NCBI GenBank assembly: GCA_037951165.1
Contig: JBBDHG010000009.1
Coordinates: 14,410,501-14,474,500, forward strand
Direction: 5' to 3'
DNA from: Lophius americanus
Lineage: Eukaryota; Chordata; Actinopteri; Lophiiformes; Lophiidae
Length of the DNA stretch: 64,000 bases
Below the pieces are notes generated by a model that saw nothing but the letters and a program-made list of their open reading frames with translations, was not told the origin of the DNA and searched no databases. Positions 24,301 to 34,624 of this stretch are shown here, piece by piece. Position 1 is the stretch's first letter; each line of letters opens with the position of its first letter. The translations under genes were made by a program, and so were the position numbers.

Positions 24301-26814
24301 ACCTCACCTTCAGTAATATCTTAACAAGCTGATAAACGTCTTCTGGCCCTGACAGTCCTTGTAAGGCTGTCTGATTTTGATATTTTTAAGAGTAATTTTA
24401 CCGATCTTACAGACAGACGACAAAAGGATTATTTTCAGTGATATAGCATCATTTTTGGAATTGAATGCTAAATAGCATTCAGTTTGAAGGACCATCAAAC
24501 GGAAATGCATTGTATTCTCTTTTCCAAAAAGGCTTGAAAATGTTTCTAAACGCTTTAAATTTGCATGGAAAGCATACCTGATATTCTCTCGAGCAATTTA
24601 TTTGTTCCTCAGTTGTTCATGTGTTTTTTCACCCGGCAGGAGGAGCAGCAGAGATTGGCTGCAGAGGAGAAAGCTGCAAAGGAGAAAGAAGCTGCTAAAC
24701 AAAGAGAGGCTGCCGCTAAACAAGCTGCTGAGAAACAGGTAAACTGACAGGGGAATAATATATTCAGTTTAGATGCTCCTGCATTATTGAACCGAAAAAG
24801 AACTTCTTAATCTTTGCTTTTGAACACTTTGAACGTGTCCCCATCAAAATGTTTTCCATTTTCTGTGCTACATCCACTTTTTGGTGAATCGACCCTCTGA
24901 TGTGCACAATACTATATCAGCAGACTCACTGGAACTAAATGTACCTCTCTGTCTCTGATCCCCAAAGGCTGCTGCTGCTCTGAATGTGACTGTAGATATT
25001 GAGGTAAGAATTTCAACAAAAATCATTTATACACTTAGCTCATGGGAACCTCGGTGGACTCTGTGCGCGCTGTCACACCCTTTCTTTTTAATAAGCCACA
25101 GTACTTCCAATCTATCATTGCTTGCAGACATTAGTTTTTCTTCTCTGCGATTGCCAGTACACTGCAGCCCATCAATCTCTCGGTGCGTTTCTGCCACATT
25201 GTGTTCAGAGAGATTATCAAGGTTTAAAAATCCACAGATTGGTTTTAAGTCTTTGTGAAAGAAAAATAATTCTGTTCATTCTCATTGTTTGCAGCGTTCT
25301 GTAATGACCACACCTGTAGGCAAAGGCTCTGCCCTCAATGTGACCATGGATATCGAGGTAGAAATTACTTATTTAGTTATTGCCCCACTTTCAATCATTC
25401 TTCTTCTTTGGCAAAAATAATTTCTTTTTAGTGCAAATCCTCATAATTTGTGTATCCTTCTCTGCAGAAATCACCACAATCGTACTCCATCACTCCAAAG
25501 GGCAACAACAAACCGTTAATGTCCAAAACTACAGAAGATTATGGGATGGACCAAAACAGTGATGACTCTACTGATGATGAGTCTGCCCCGAGGAAACCTA
25601 TTCCATCCTGGGCAGAAGGTGAGCATACTCTATCATAAACATAATTTGTTATTATGGTTCTCTGGCCTACCTAACTGGAGAACCAGTTATTGTAAGTGCT
25701 GTTCATAATTGTTACCTAGTTTAAAAAGTGTTTAAAATGTGTCCTCTTTTTTTTTATAGCTTGTTACCGCTGCCCGGATGCATTATTTGGATATAATTCA
25801 TTATGTACTGTTTAAGATTGACTCGTGCACAAATTCAACTGTCCCTTGATTAAGGACTATTGTGAATTGGGTCCCAATTTAAACTGGGTCCCCATGAAAA
25901 ACATTTTTGGATATACTCATCTGACATAGATATTCTGACATTGTGTATTTTTGTATATAAAACCATATGTGTTTACCATATTTTAACCATATTAACCATA
26001 ACCATATTTTACTTGTTTTTTCTGGTATGAACATATGAAATATTTAAACAATAAGTTGACCTGTTTGTTTTTTTTATATTTATTTGGTTAAAATACATTT
26101 TGGATTCATGACAATTAAAATATAATTTTTTTAACAATCAAAGAAGAACTAGCCATTTAATTGATCAATTAAATGAATATAAATCTATTTTTAAAAATGA
26201 CTTATGATGCAGCCCTGCTTCTTTCCATCACTTAGGCTGAATGTTATCTTATTTAGCTAGATTTTCAATAGCTATATGATAAAATCTGTTGAAGGGCTGT
26301 CCCATATAGCTAGATAGAGATTGTTCTCTTCGTGCACAGCGCTGTGTACAAGAAATGCTCCTTCGCTTGTTATCGGATGCGGAGGGACTTTTTTGCCATT
26401 GAGGAGCTCCAATGTCCCTTTCAATCCAATAGTTATTTGGACTTCTATTACCATGGAATAAGTCCAGGCATTCAGTCAACCTTATTTGTCACCACCAACA
26501 AGAGTGTGGTTAAGTGAGTTGTCACTTTCAATATTGTGACTCAATCTAGGTTGCACTTATACCGCAATTAATGGATTGTCTTGTGCTTGATGCCCAATAT
26601 CTTTGTAAATATGAATATATATCTTTTCTCCTTCACAGGTCACAATCTGCAGCAGATCATTATGAAGCAGTACTTCAACCCTCCGGATTTAGACTCTTTC
26701 TTCGGAACAATTGAGCCACCCAAACTGGAAAACATCTTTTACAAAAGCAAGCCTCGCTATTTTAAACGAACCAGCTCTGCGGTGTGGCATTCACCTCCAG
26801 TTGGCTCCAAGTAA
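15362..26814 (+). CDS. incenp: Inner centromere protein INCENP
   Basis: INCENP is the scaffold of the chromosomal passenger complex: its N-terminus binds survivin and borealin and its C-terminal IN-box binds and activates Aurora B. Coding exons: 15362-15501, 15611-15721, 15823-16457, 16582-16624, 17084-17153, 17259-17382, 17503-17542, 17679-17766, 17869-18009, 18188-18205, 20516-20625, 20707-20827, 21852-21962, 22428-22591, 22715-22829, 24640-24738, 24968-25003, 25295-25357, 25468-25618, 26639-26814. They total 2556 nt, 851 aa. Residues 1-60 form the centromere-targeting helix region (SVRSLMQMFDGKAQEFIS). About 84-465 is basic, Ser/Pro-rich and likely disordered. About 471-715 is a Glu/Lys/Arg-rich single alpha helix. 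The IN-box follows from about 787 (RKPIPSWAEG, IIMKQYFNPPDLDSFFG), then the Aurora-phosphorylated TSS motif in KRTSSAVWHSPP. Poly(A) signal AATAAA lies at 26873-26878. Oddities: an 18-nt microexon and a duplicated small exon near the C-terminus. Confidence 0.96.
18188..18205 (+). other. incenp: 18-nt microexon of incenp
   Basis: A six-codon exon (LNVGIV) with a strong acceptor (CTCCCCTCCCCAG) and a strong donor (GTG|GTAAGT). Both neighbours are in phase 0, so skipping keeps the frame. It falls where human INCENP has the short link between the DPK motif and the start of the helical region, so inclusion is plausible. It is separated from the next exon by a 2.3-kb intron. Confidence 0.7.
18206..20515 (+). 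other. incenp: Large incenp intron, nothing else recognised
   Basis: 2.3 kb of AT-rich intron. I see no open frame with a recognisable domain, no RNA gene, and no transposon with clear ends. Confidence 0.55.
23314..23920. mobile_element. Inverted-repeat-bounded DNA element, superfamily unknown
   Basis: It is bounded by TGGGTTTACAGGGA on the left and its near-complement TCCCATGTAAACCCA on the right (23906-23920), giving about 607 bp. The interior repeats the TTCCGATTAG / TTCGGAAAAG theme several times, in both orientations, including a 10-bp stem at the left end (TTCCGATTAG to CTAATCGGAA). No transposase frame is present. I could not find a convincing target-site duplication. It lies in an incenp intron (22830-24639). 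Confidence 0.5.
23940..24152 (+). mobile_element. Internally deleted Tc1-like copy
   Basis: The left part (GTGGATGGGATATGTTGGGC, GAAACAGGAAAAATG) and the right part (CTGTTTTGGCGGGGACC, GTATTGGGCAGGCGG, TTATTGCTGATCGGTGT) are the two ends of an abundant fish Tc1-like element, joined with nearly all of the transposase missing. Other fragments of what looks like the same family are at 42775-43225 and 61165-61745. The family match is from memory. Confidence 0.6.
24968..25357 (+). other. incenp: Duplicated small exon pair in incenp
   Basis: Exon 17 (24968-25003) ends in ALNVTVDIE and exon 18 (25295-25357) ends in ALNVTMDIE. The last 27 nt of the two exons match at 21 positions, and both are followed by a donor in phase 0. 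Human INCENP, as I recall it, has this motif once. Tandem exon duplication within the gene is the simplest reading. Confidence 0.8.
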
Positions 26815-29037
26815 TGTTAACTAATACAGATGAAGATGGCTGTACATTTACATTTTTTCTTTTTAAGTTTCCAATAAAGTTAAGTTTCAGTTCAGTTTGG
26901 TTCATTCAGTCATCCAGCATACAGACGTATACAATAACTATAATCAATATTTACATAAGAACAGTTTATAAATTTGGGACTGAATAGGCTAAGGCAGAAG
27001 AGAACCTATTAATGTGTTTGTGTGAGCTACCTTATAAAAAAAATAAACTATTCACACTTCAAAAATAATTCTTCAAACAAGAATTTTGCTCTTGAAAATC
27101 AAAAGCAAATTTTGTTTTTTTAAATTTCTGCTGAGATGGTTCCAGTTTCATACGAACAGAAATGCTTCTTCTTTATATCCTTTTCTAGGTTTTTTTTCTT
27201 TCTTTTCTTTCCAGAAAATGTATTTATATTTCTTCAATCATATTTACTGTCCTGTATTGGAAAAAAAACCTTGTACACAATCTGGGAGTTATATTGATTT
27301 TTGCTTTAAACATTATTTTATAATAAAACAAAACCTTAAATTTCATTATAGAGAATTATAAGGAAAATAAGATCGGTGGGAACATAACCACTTTTTGGGA
27401 TTATTCATATGGCTTGTTTTTGTAATAGAAGTTTTACAAAGATTGAGTAAGATACTGTATGTGAGGCTGTATAAGTTAAATGATGGACAATGCAAGGCCA
27501 TGTAATTGAAAATAAATAATCGTTTTATGGTCCGTCATAACCACTAAAAAATTTTTTTCAACAACTTTTAAATCAATATTTCTGTCAATATTCTTTTCGA
27601 TTTCCAAACACCATTTAAAAAAAAAAGAATGTTTAAACATCAAACCACATTTGGATGATTTCTAGTTCCTGTTCAACTGCAGATAAAAGTTCCCTTCTTA
27701 TTTTTCAGGGAACAAAATATATTTGAATTATATGCAAAATTGCTGACTTAGTGACATTCCAAATATACTGTAGTTAAAGTATAAAGATTTTCAGACCAAC
27801 AGCCAGGGTTCTCCACATATGATCTATCTTAATTCTGTCATTATTTTGCACACACTTCTGTCTACTTTCCAACTATCTTTTCATCCAAGAGTTAGCTGTA
27901 GCTGTGATTCCACACTTGCCCAGTTTTCTCAATAACAGATCTATAGTATCAAACCTGATTTACAGATTTGATACATCTGTAAATCAATACAAACATTGAT
28001 TTGGTATTAATTTTGTTCAACCATCTCCATAAGTACTTGTTCTATTCATGTTTTTTTCAGGTTTTTCTCTAAAATTAGATTGTGTGTGGTTTCATCTATC
28101 AGCATTCGAGGAATATTGTCATTAGTTTCTAAAATATGATCAGATGCTTCATCCTTTTTATCATGTACTTGGAAATAGGTGTTAATTATAAGCGAGTTAG
28201 TTATGAATGTGTTTCTTTCTGGTTTTGGATTTACGGATTTGCATTAAAATTGGTTGATGCCAGCCCATGTACAAAATGAAACGGTCTGTGAAAAATCCCT
28301 TTTTCTTGAGAAAAGGCCTTATCAGTTCATGGTAACTCACTTATGTGGATGACATGAGTGTCCATTGCCTTTGAGTAAGAATTGCTTGAAGCCATTTGTG
28401 TTGACAAGGTGATATGATAAATGCATTATATACCAGAAGATCATTTTCATCATGGCGTCATTTCTGATCTATTATGGTATGCAAACAAATACCGCTGCCG
28501 ATAAAGCCTCATGTCAGATTATCAGCAAACCATCATGATAATACAGCATGAAGATCAAATGAGTAGAGCTCTTAACACTTGAATGGTATAATAATAATAA
28601 TAATAATACATTTAATTTATAATGCACTTTACATTTGGATCAAATCTCAAAGTGCTACAAGGCAAAAGCAGATAAAAAAAAAAAAAGGTATGTGACCATC
28701 CTCCCAGCATGGAAGATCAAACATCCATAAACATCTCTGTCTGAAACCAGATTGTGTCAAAAAACAGGCCACAACAAAAAAAACGTATTTTTATTCAAGT
28801 TAAATGGATTGTTAGGTTGAAAGCTTCCAAGAGCAATCATATGACGTATGTGATCATCCTCATGTAAACGATCACCTGGCGAACTTCACCTGTTAGCGAC
28901 TGAACGGGCATCTGATGAGATCACCGCCAGTTGTTTCAAACATATGGTTAATCAGATTCAAACCAAAGAATGTCTTTATATAGTCTATTCATTATTAGAC
29001 GACATGAGCTATGTCATAATAATAAGGTACAACAAAG
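26815..29037. other. incenp 3' UTR and AT-rich intergenic DNA
   Basis: The incenp poly(A) signal is at 26873-26878. The rest is AT-rich with no supported gene. It contains a perfect 12-bp inverted repeat at 27956-27986 (TGATTTACAGAT with a 7-nt loop) and a dispersed repeat at 28588-28690. Confidence 0.6.
28588..28690 (+). repeat. Dispersed fish repeat (LINE/SINE 3'-end-like)
   Basis: An ATA repeat run is followed by TTTATAATGCACTTTACATT and AATCTCAAAGTGCTACAAGG, ending in an A-rich tail. The same block occurs inverted at 39365-39430 (AATGTAAAGTGCATTATAAA). Two copies in opposite orientation show that it is dispersed. The family is not certain. Confidence 0.6.
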
Positions 29038-29231
29038 CACGTGACCACGCGGCTGATTAAATAAAGGTAGCCCCGCCCCTCTAACAGTTAGCGTCATCCT
29101 GCCGTTTGGAAGGGACGATCTCTTAGTTGAAGACTGATTGCTGTGGCAGATGGTAACGTGAGCCAGTCATCTAATTTGTGATCGTTGGGAATTGACTGCT
29201 TTTTATGATACGTCTGACATCAACAAACCAG
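29038..29231 (+). promoter_or_regulatory. fth1: Ferritin heavy chain promoter with ARE, GC box and 5' non-coding exon
   Basis: GTGACCACGCG at 29041-29051 fits the antioxidant response element core (RTGACNNNGCR) exactly. It overlaps an E-box CACGTG (29038-29043). A TATA-like TAAATAAAGG lies at 29058-29067 and a GC box CCCCGCCC at 29071-29078. A transcribed leader probably starts near 29090 and ends at a donor, CAACAAACCAG|GTATGG, at 29231, spliced to the acceptor at 30812-30813 just before the start codon. NRF2 control of ferritin H through an ARE is established in mammals; its use here is inferred. No iron-responsive element (CAGUGN loop on a stem with a bulged C) is visible in this leader. 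Confidence 0.6.
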
Positions 29232-29463
29232 GTATGGTCAAACATCAGCAGCCTCCGTTTTATCGCGTAGCTGCCACACGAGAAGAAGTGGTGTAGACGA
29301 GCTAACAGCATCGTAGCCTCGAAACTTTTTACCAAGCTAATTAACTACTGTGTGAAATAAACGCACCTATTCGACAATGCAAAGCTATTTGTGCCATGTT
29401 TGCCATTTTATCAGTCCTTTTGACGTATATCTGTTCTTCTAATAAACATCTACGCTAGCTCAT

Positions 29464-29519
29464 CTTCATCCGTGCTGCGTTCACGGACTCACTGATCAGT
29501 GAACGCAGCACGGATGAAG
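29464..29519. repeat. Perfect 21-bp inverted repeat (hairpin) in ferritin intron 1
   Basis: Left arm 29464-29484 (starts CTTCATCCGTGC) and right arm 29499-29519 are exact complements over 21 bp, with a 14-nt loop. The loop edge and right arm also form a second palindrome, TCACTGATCAGTGA. It is GC-balanced and not low complexity, so chance is unlikely. The function is unknown. Confidence 0.9.
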
Positions 29520-29805
29520 TTCCCATCAACCGGCTCTCATCCAAGATAAGTGTTGCAAGCCTTCATTTCATGTAGAACACTGGCTGTGTTTTTTGTTCAG
29601 TGTGTAACTGTAAGATGAAGGTCACTTTGACTCTCTTTACATATCCATGGTTTGAATCCGTATGAATTACTCCTTTAATAATGTTGTTGTTGAATTTTTG
29701 TATCGCGATATGTCATGATATTTTGTGACGTATGTTCTTTAAATGTAAGAATGCGTCATGTATGGACCATTAACAATACTTTTGTTAGCATGCTTTATGA
29801 TTAAT

Positions 29806-29930
29806 TAATTCATTAGCTACCGCTTACCCTGTTCAGGGTCACGGGGGGGCTGGAGCCTATCCGCGCTAACATCGGGCGGGGGGCGGGGTAAACCCTGGAC
29901 AAGTCGCCAGTTCATCTCAGGGCAGCTTTA
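29806..29930 (-). repeat. Partial fish SINE-like repeat, inverted
   Basis: Read on the minus strand it gives the 3' blocks of the same repeat as at 47629-47985: ATGAACTGGCGACTTGTCC, AGGGTTTACC, GGATAGGCTCCAGCC and a GGTAAGCGGTAGC end. Only the 3' part remains, in ferritin intron 1. Confidence 0.7.
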
Positions 29931-30815
29931 TGATTACATTTTAATTTTTTTTTAACTCTTAGTATAATGAACAAGCTTAAAACAAGATTTGAAAAAAACA
30001 ATTCCATTGAATATGATTTCACTTTTGGTAATTGTCTTTTAAACTTGAAAGTCTTAAAATAACCTATTTTTCGTTTCAAGGCAGCGTGACTCAGGAACCG
30101 TTATCAGCACAAATGCTGTCTGATCGTTTACTCCGCTATTATTTAGATAATGCTAGTACTGCTCCACAAGTCAAGAAAGCTAGATTACACTTAAATCAAT
30201 ATTAACCAGTGAGCGGTCTGCTCAACAATACCAGTTAAAGGATTTTAATTTTGTTTTTATGCAACTTGGAGACTATAGTGAACCCTTCAAAATGAACAGA
30301 GTGAAGGATGCCGTCATTTTGACAATCTTTGATTATGCAAATTTCAAGCTTCAGCTTATTAGTTGGGTTCTGTTTCATTTGAGAGTTTGATTCATATTTT
30401 GCCAGTTTCCCGTCGGCGTAACTTTGGATAATCCTTGACAAGGTCATAGTCAAGGTCATAATAGAAATCTCAAGGATTCAAAAAGTTAATTGTAAAATGA
30501 AAAGCATGGATAAATACATCTAGTAAATATAATGGAAAAATAATCTCTTATTTATGTGAAAAGGCCATTTAAGGAATGCTGGACACAGGGGTCTCAAGTT
30601 GATCAATAAAAAGAATAGAATGTCATCAGCTAGTGTAAGTTGTCCACTGTATCAGCTGAAATCAAATATTACATTCATTTTTAGTAGGTGTCTATTATTG
30701 ACTGTTATATTAATGACAGATTATATGTTTTTTTGACCGATCGGCTGATATTTCACCTGCAGAACAGTATCATGGAAATGTACTGACTCATTATTTCTTT
30801 ATCATCTGCACAGAA

Positions 30816-33065
30816 ATGAGTTCACAAATTAGACAAAACTTCCACCAGGACTGTGAAGCTGCCATTAACCGACAGATAAACCTGGAGCTCTATGCTTCCT
30901 ACGTTTATCTCTCAATGGTGAGAACACGCTCTCCAGCCAGCAATGGAATGTGCATCCTCTCTTCCTCAATGCTCGTATGTCAATCCTTTGTGTGATGCAA
31001 AGTAACGTTTCCTGTTCTTTTTTTATAGGGATATTATTTTGATAGGGATGATAAATTCCTACCAAATTTTTCAAAGTTCTTTAAGGCTCAGTCGAAAGAG
31101 GAGCGTGAGCACGCAGAGAAATTACTGAGTCTGCAGAACAAGCGGGGAGGGAAAATCTTTCTGCAGGACATCAGGGTATGTGCTTATACTTTTTCTTTGC
31201 AATTGAAAAGTTAAGAGGGTGTCAGAAAACTTTTTTTTTTCTCAAACAAATGCCGGTTCCAAGGTCTTTTCCTTAGATCTTTGGTGATCATTTAAGTTGG
31301 TCATTTGGGATTGCTGCAACCATTTATGATTCAGTTTTGAATCCATCTGTTGGTTCTTTTGTAATATAAAAAAAATAGTGTTTTCTATTGATCTGACTCG
31401 TTTTGATATATTAATGTCTTTTTTTAGAAACCCGATAGAGATGAGTGGGGCAACAGCCTGGAGGCTTTGGAGTGTGCCTTACAGCTGGAGAAAAGTGTAA
31501 ACCAATCTCTGCTGGAGCTGCACAAATTGGCAACTGGACACAATGATCCTCATGTAAGCAGCAGTCTAAGGCCAGTCTACTCTGAATCTGTCTGTGTCAT
31601 GCTCTGGCTCCGTCTTTGCTGCCAGTTGCAATCGGATGCCTTTCTAGCCAGTGTTTGAATACATGACGTTATTGGCGTTTAACTTGAAAATTATTTTTAT
31701 GATTAGTTAAATTTGTTCCTGACCTAAGTCTTTGCACAACAAAACTTGATTTAAGAGCATGTATGTTGAAAATTAGAGCTCTGTATTCAATCCACTCTAT
31801 AGTATACTTTAAGTATCAGGAGCATTGAGCAGCCATTGTGTGGCGCCATGGGACCAATTACTCTTTGAAGTGAAGGCATGAACTGGAGACAAACGTGTAT
31901 CCATATTTGAATACTCCATATCTAATGTAGAATAGCAAATCAAAATCAGAAATAGATAAGCATATTCATAAGTAATGGTTGACTAAAACTGTTCTTCTTT
32001 AAATCTACAGCATATTTCTACTGAGAAATTTACAGAAGTGTTTAAAATATGCCTTTTACCAAGTTGTAACCAGAACTGAATAAAGACCGTGGAAAAGGTC
32101 CTCCATCAATATTCTAACTGCTCTTTAACTTAAGGCTTACTTACTTACCTGTCCAGAGAATTTCAATGAAATCCCTTTACGTCAACTTTTTGAACAGTCT
32201 TGTTGACAGACAAACAAAACCGGGTCATCACGCATATCATCCTCACGTAAATCACAGGATTATGACAGCAGCACAGCCCTCATGTGGCCTATACTGATAT
32301 TAAATAGTACAAAGAGATTTATTACTGTATACCAGAAAAAGCACCCAGAGCACAAGACCTCGGCCACAGCACAACAGCGCCCTAGGTTTAGGAAGAATGT
32401 GTGCCAATTTCTCCATTAATGGCTGAGTTTTTGCCAGCCTCCAAATCTACTGGCAACGCTTACAACTTCTCTGAGCATCTTTCAATCACTCTGTGGTCGG
32501 TCATTTCTTTCGTGTTCCACTTCAGCGTCTCTGTTTAGCCCACTGAGCCCCCAACTCCATCCCCAAATAAACATCAAGGCAAATAAAGGTAGCAATAGCC
32601 ACATTGTGACATCACTACTCGAAACGGCTTATTATTTTTATTTTACAATTATGCGAAATACGTAACGTCACCACAATTTAAGAACTGTCAACAGTATTTT
32701 AATGCAGATAGTGTGCTTCAAAAATACTAGTGTGCTTTGCAGTACTCACTGAACTGGTATCAGAGGCATACCTGACCTGGAGTGAAGCTGGATGCTGTTC
32801 ACATGAAGCCTTAAAGAACATATTGCACAAACACGACCTCACATGGAGGATCTGACGGTGTAAAGAGTAAAATTGTGTTCATTTTTCTCCACAGCTGTGT
32901 GACTTCATAGAAACACATTATCTGGACGAGCAGGTTAAATCCATCAAACAGCTGTCTGACTGGATATCCAACCTGCGCCTCATGGGAGCTCCTCAGAGTG
33001 GCATGGCTGAGTACCTGTTTGACAAACACACCATGCTTGAGGAGGGCAGTTCAACTCAGCCGTAA
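30816..33065 (+). CDS. fth1: Ferritin heavy chain
   Basis: Iron-storage ferritin H subunit with ferroxidase activity; 24 subunits form the cytosolic shell. Coding exons: 30816-30917, 31029-31175, 31428-31553, 32895-33065. They total 546 nt, 181 aa, the usual length. The ferroxidase residues known for H chains are all present: Glu and Tyr in INLELYASYVYLSM, the two Glu and the His in SKEEREHAEKL, the Glu in LQLEKSVNQSLLELH, and the Gln in YLDEQVKSIKQL. It is therefore an H-type and not an L-type subunit. The C-terminal helix region EYLFDKHTMLEEG is standard. The start ATG is two bases inside the exon and begins MSSQIRQNFHQDCEAA as in the family. Poly(A) signal AATAAA lies at 33258-33263. The leader lies in a separate non-coding exon, unlike human FTH1, where leader and first codons share an exon. 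Fish carry several ferritin paralogues; fth1 is chosen by synteny with best1 and incenp. Confidence 0.95.
31554..32894 (+). other. fth1: Ferritin intron 3, nothing else recognised
   Basis: 1.3 kb of intron. I find no gene and no repeat with defined ends. Confidence 0.5.
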
Positions 33066-33263
33066 CGCGGATTATTGTCCCAGTCACCGAAGCGCACTGT
33101 CTTGCCATCTCCCCAACATGCGGTGCAGGTAGCGCTGCGTCATGCATGTCTATCAGAAGTTAAATCCAAAATACATGTTTGTGTATATTTTGCTTGTCTT
33201 TTAAGAATCTATGGTGACTGGATCATACCATTATGTACAAAGGCTTTTATAATCGAAAATAAA

Positions 33264-34247
33264 GATGAATCACATTGAAATGATCATTTGTTTGGTCGAA
33301 TCTTAATATTGTTTTAAATTTAAAAAATGTTTTTTTGACCTTATACTCTTAGTCCTTTTCACAAATGTTTCACTCATAATGAAAATTTTTACCCTTTTTT
33401 TTTCATTTTATATATCCTCATTGAGTTCTGCGTGGATCCTGCAAATATGTCATCTAAAGCCAGAAAATATAGGCTATCCTTCATTTTGCAACTGAGTGAT
33501 TGTTGGCTGCTGCTACTTCCTTATTTGAACACTTTTTAAAATTTATTTTAAAGAGGGTACTAAGTTGAAAACCATAGGAATTCCTATAGACTTTGTCAAA
33601 TGCCTGCATTTCTACACATTGCATTGAAATCTATTAAAATGTTTTAAGATATTTTGCTAAATAACAAAAAAATGAACAACTAGAAAGCACAGAGACTTAT
33701 GTCTAGGCAGACATTATTGCAGTGACATTTCATGCAAAGCCAATTATGAGTAATGGCAAAAAAAATCTCTAAATGCTCCCCATCTGACAATGGTTAAGAA
33801 GATGTTATGAGGTGATGACATGTCACCGATATTGGATTATTTCTAGGATGTGTAAAAACCTATGTCTAGGTAGAATTTCATATAAATCTGTTTTACCAAA
33901 AAACAGATAAACCAAAGATAACCAAACAGGAACTCCATGAAATTAAGTATGATTAAAAATGTAAACTTGATAATTAATGCTTTAAAATGGTCCTTTTCAT
34001 TATTTATAATATATAAGTCTGATATTGAGATACAACTGGTAATGACATCCTCATATCCATCCATATAGTTTGATAATGTTCTATGAATGTGTCCGATAAG
34101 TTTATTGCATATAGTCACTGTGAGCTGACTGTGCAGTAGCTGCTGTTTATTAACATGCTAATATATTAACATATTAACAACACCAACATGATGAGACGCT
34201 TCACACTGGAAGACTGATCTCAAATATTCACACAAGTTATTTCAATT
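33264..34247. other. Convergent intergenic DNA between fth1 and best1
   Basis: AT-rich DNA between the 3' ends of fth1 (+) and best1 (-). A TTTATT (AATAAA on the minus strand) at 34248-34253 is a candidate poly(A) signal for best1. No gene is seen. Confidence 0.55.
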
Positions 34248-34624
34248 TTTATTTAGAATAAACGGACATAATAAACATGAAACTTCGTATTTATTAAAGA
34301 TAAGACTGAGGGGAACAATGCGTAGAATATTTTTTTTTTTCCCAAAGGCCCACATTTTGGCTTCTGAGTTTCAGACAAACTGTAGTGAAGTTCTTTTCTT
34401 GTTCCGTAAACTGTAGTGGATAAATCTCATAAGGGGCTTGTGGTGTTACAAGGAGGTTAATAATTCTATGAGAGCTAATCAGGAAGTAGAGATTAACTCA
34501 ATCTTGTCAACAAATACTTATCCATTGTATGTTAGGATCCTGACGTCTGCAGTACATTTCATTATTTACAAAGATCAGTCCATATTAGTGTGTTATACCT
34601 AAAATTACTTGTGCCAACGTCGTA

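Noticed and set aside
29497..29502. CAGTGA in the ferritin intron hairpin as an iron-responsive element loop
   Set aside because: The five bases on each side do not pair and there is no bulged C; the motif lies in the stem arm, not the loop, and in an intron.
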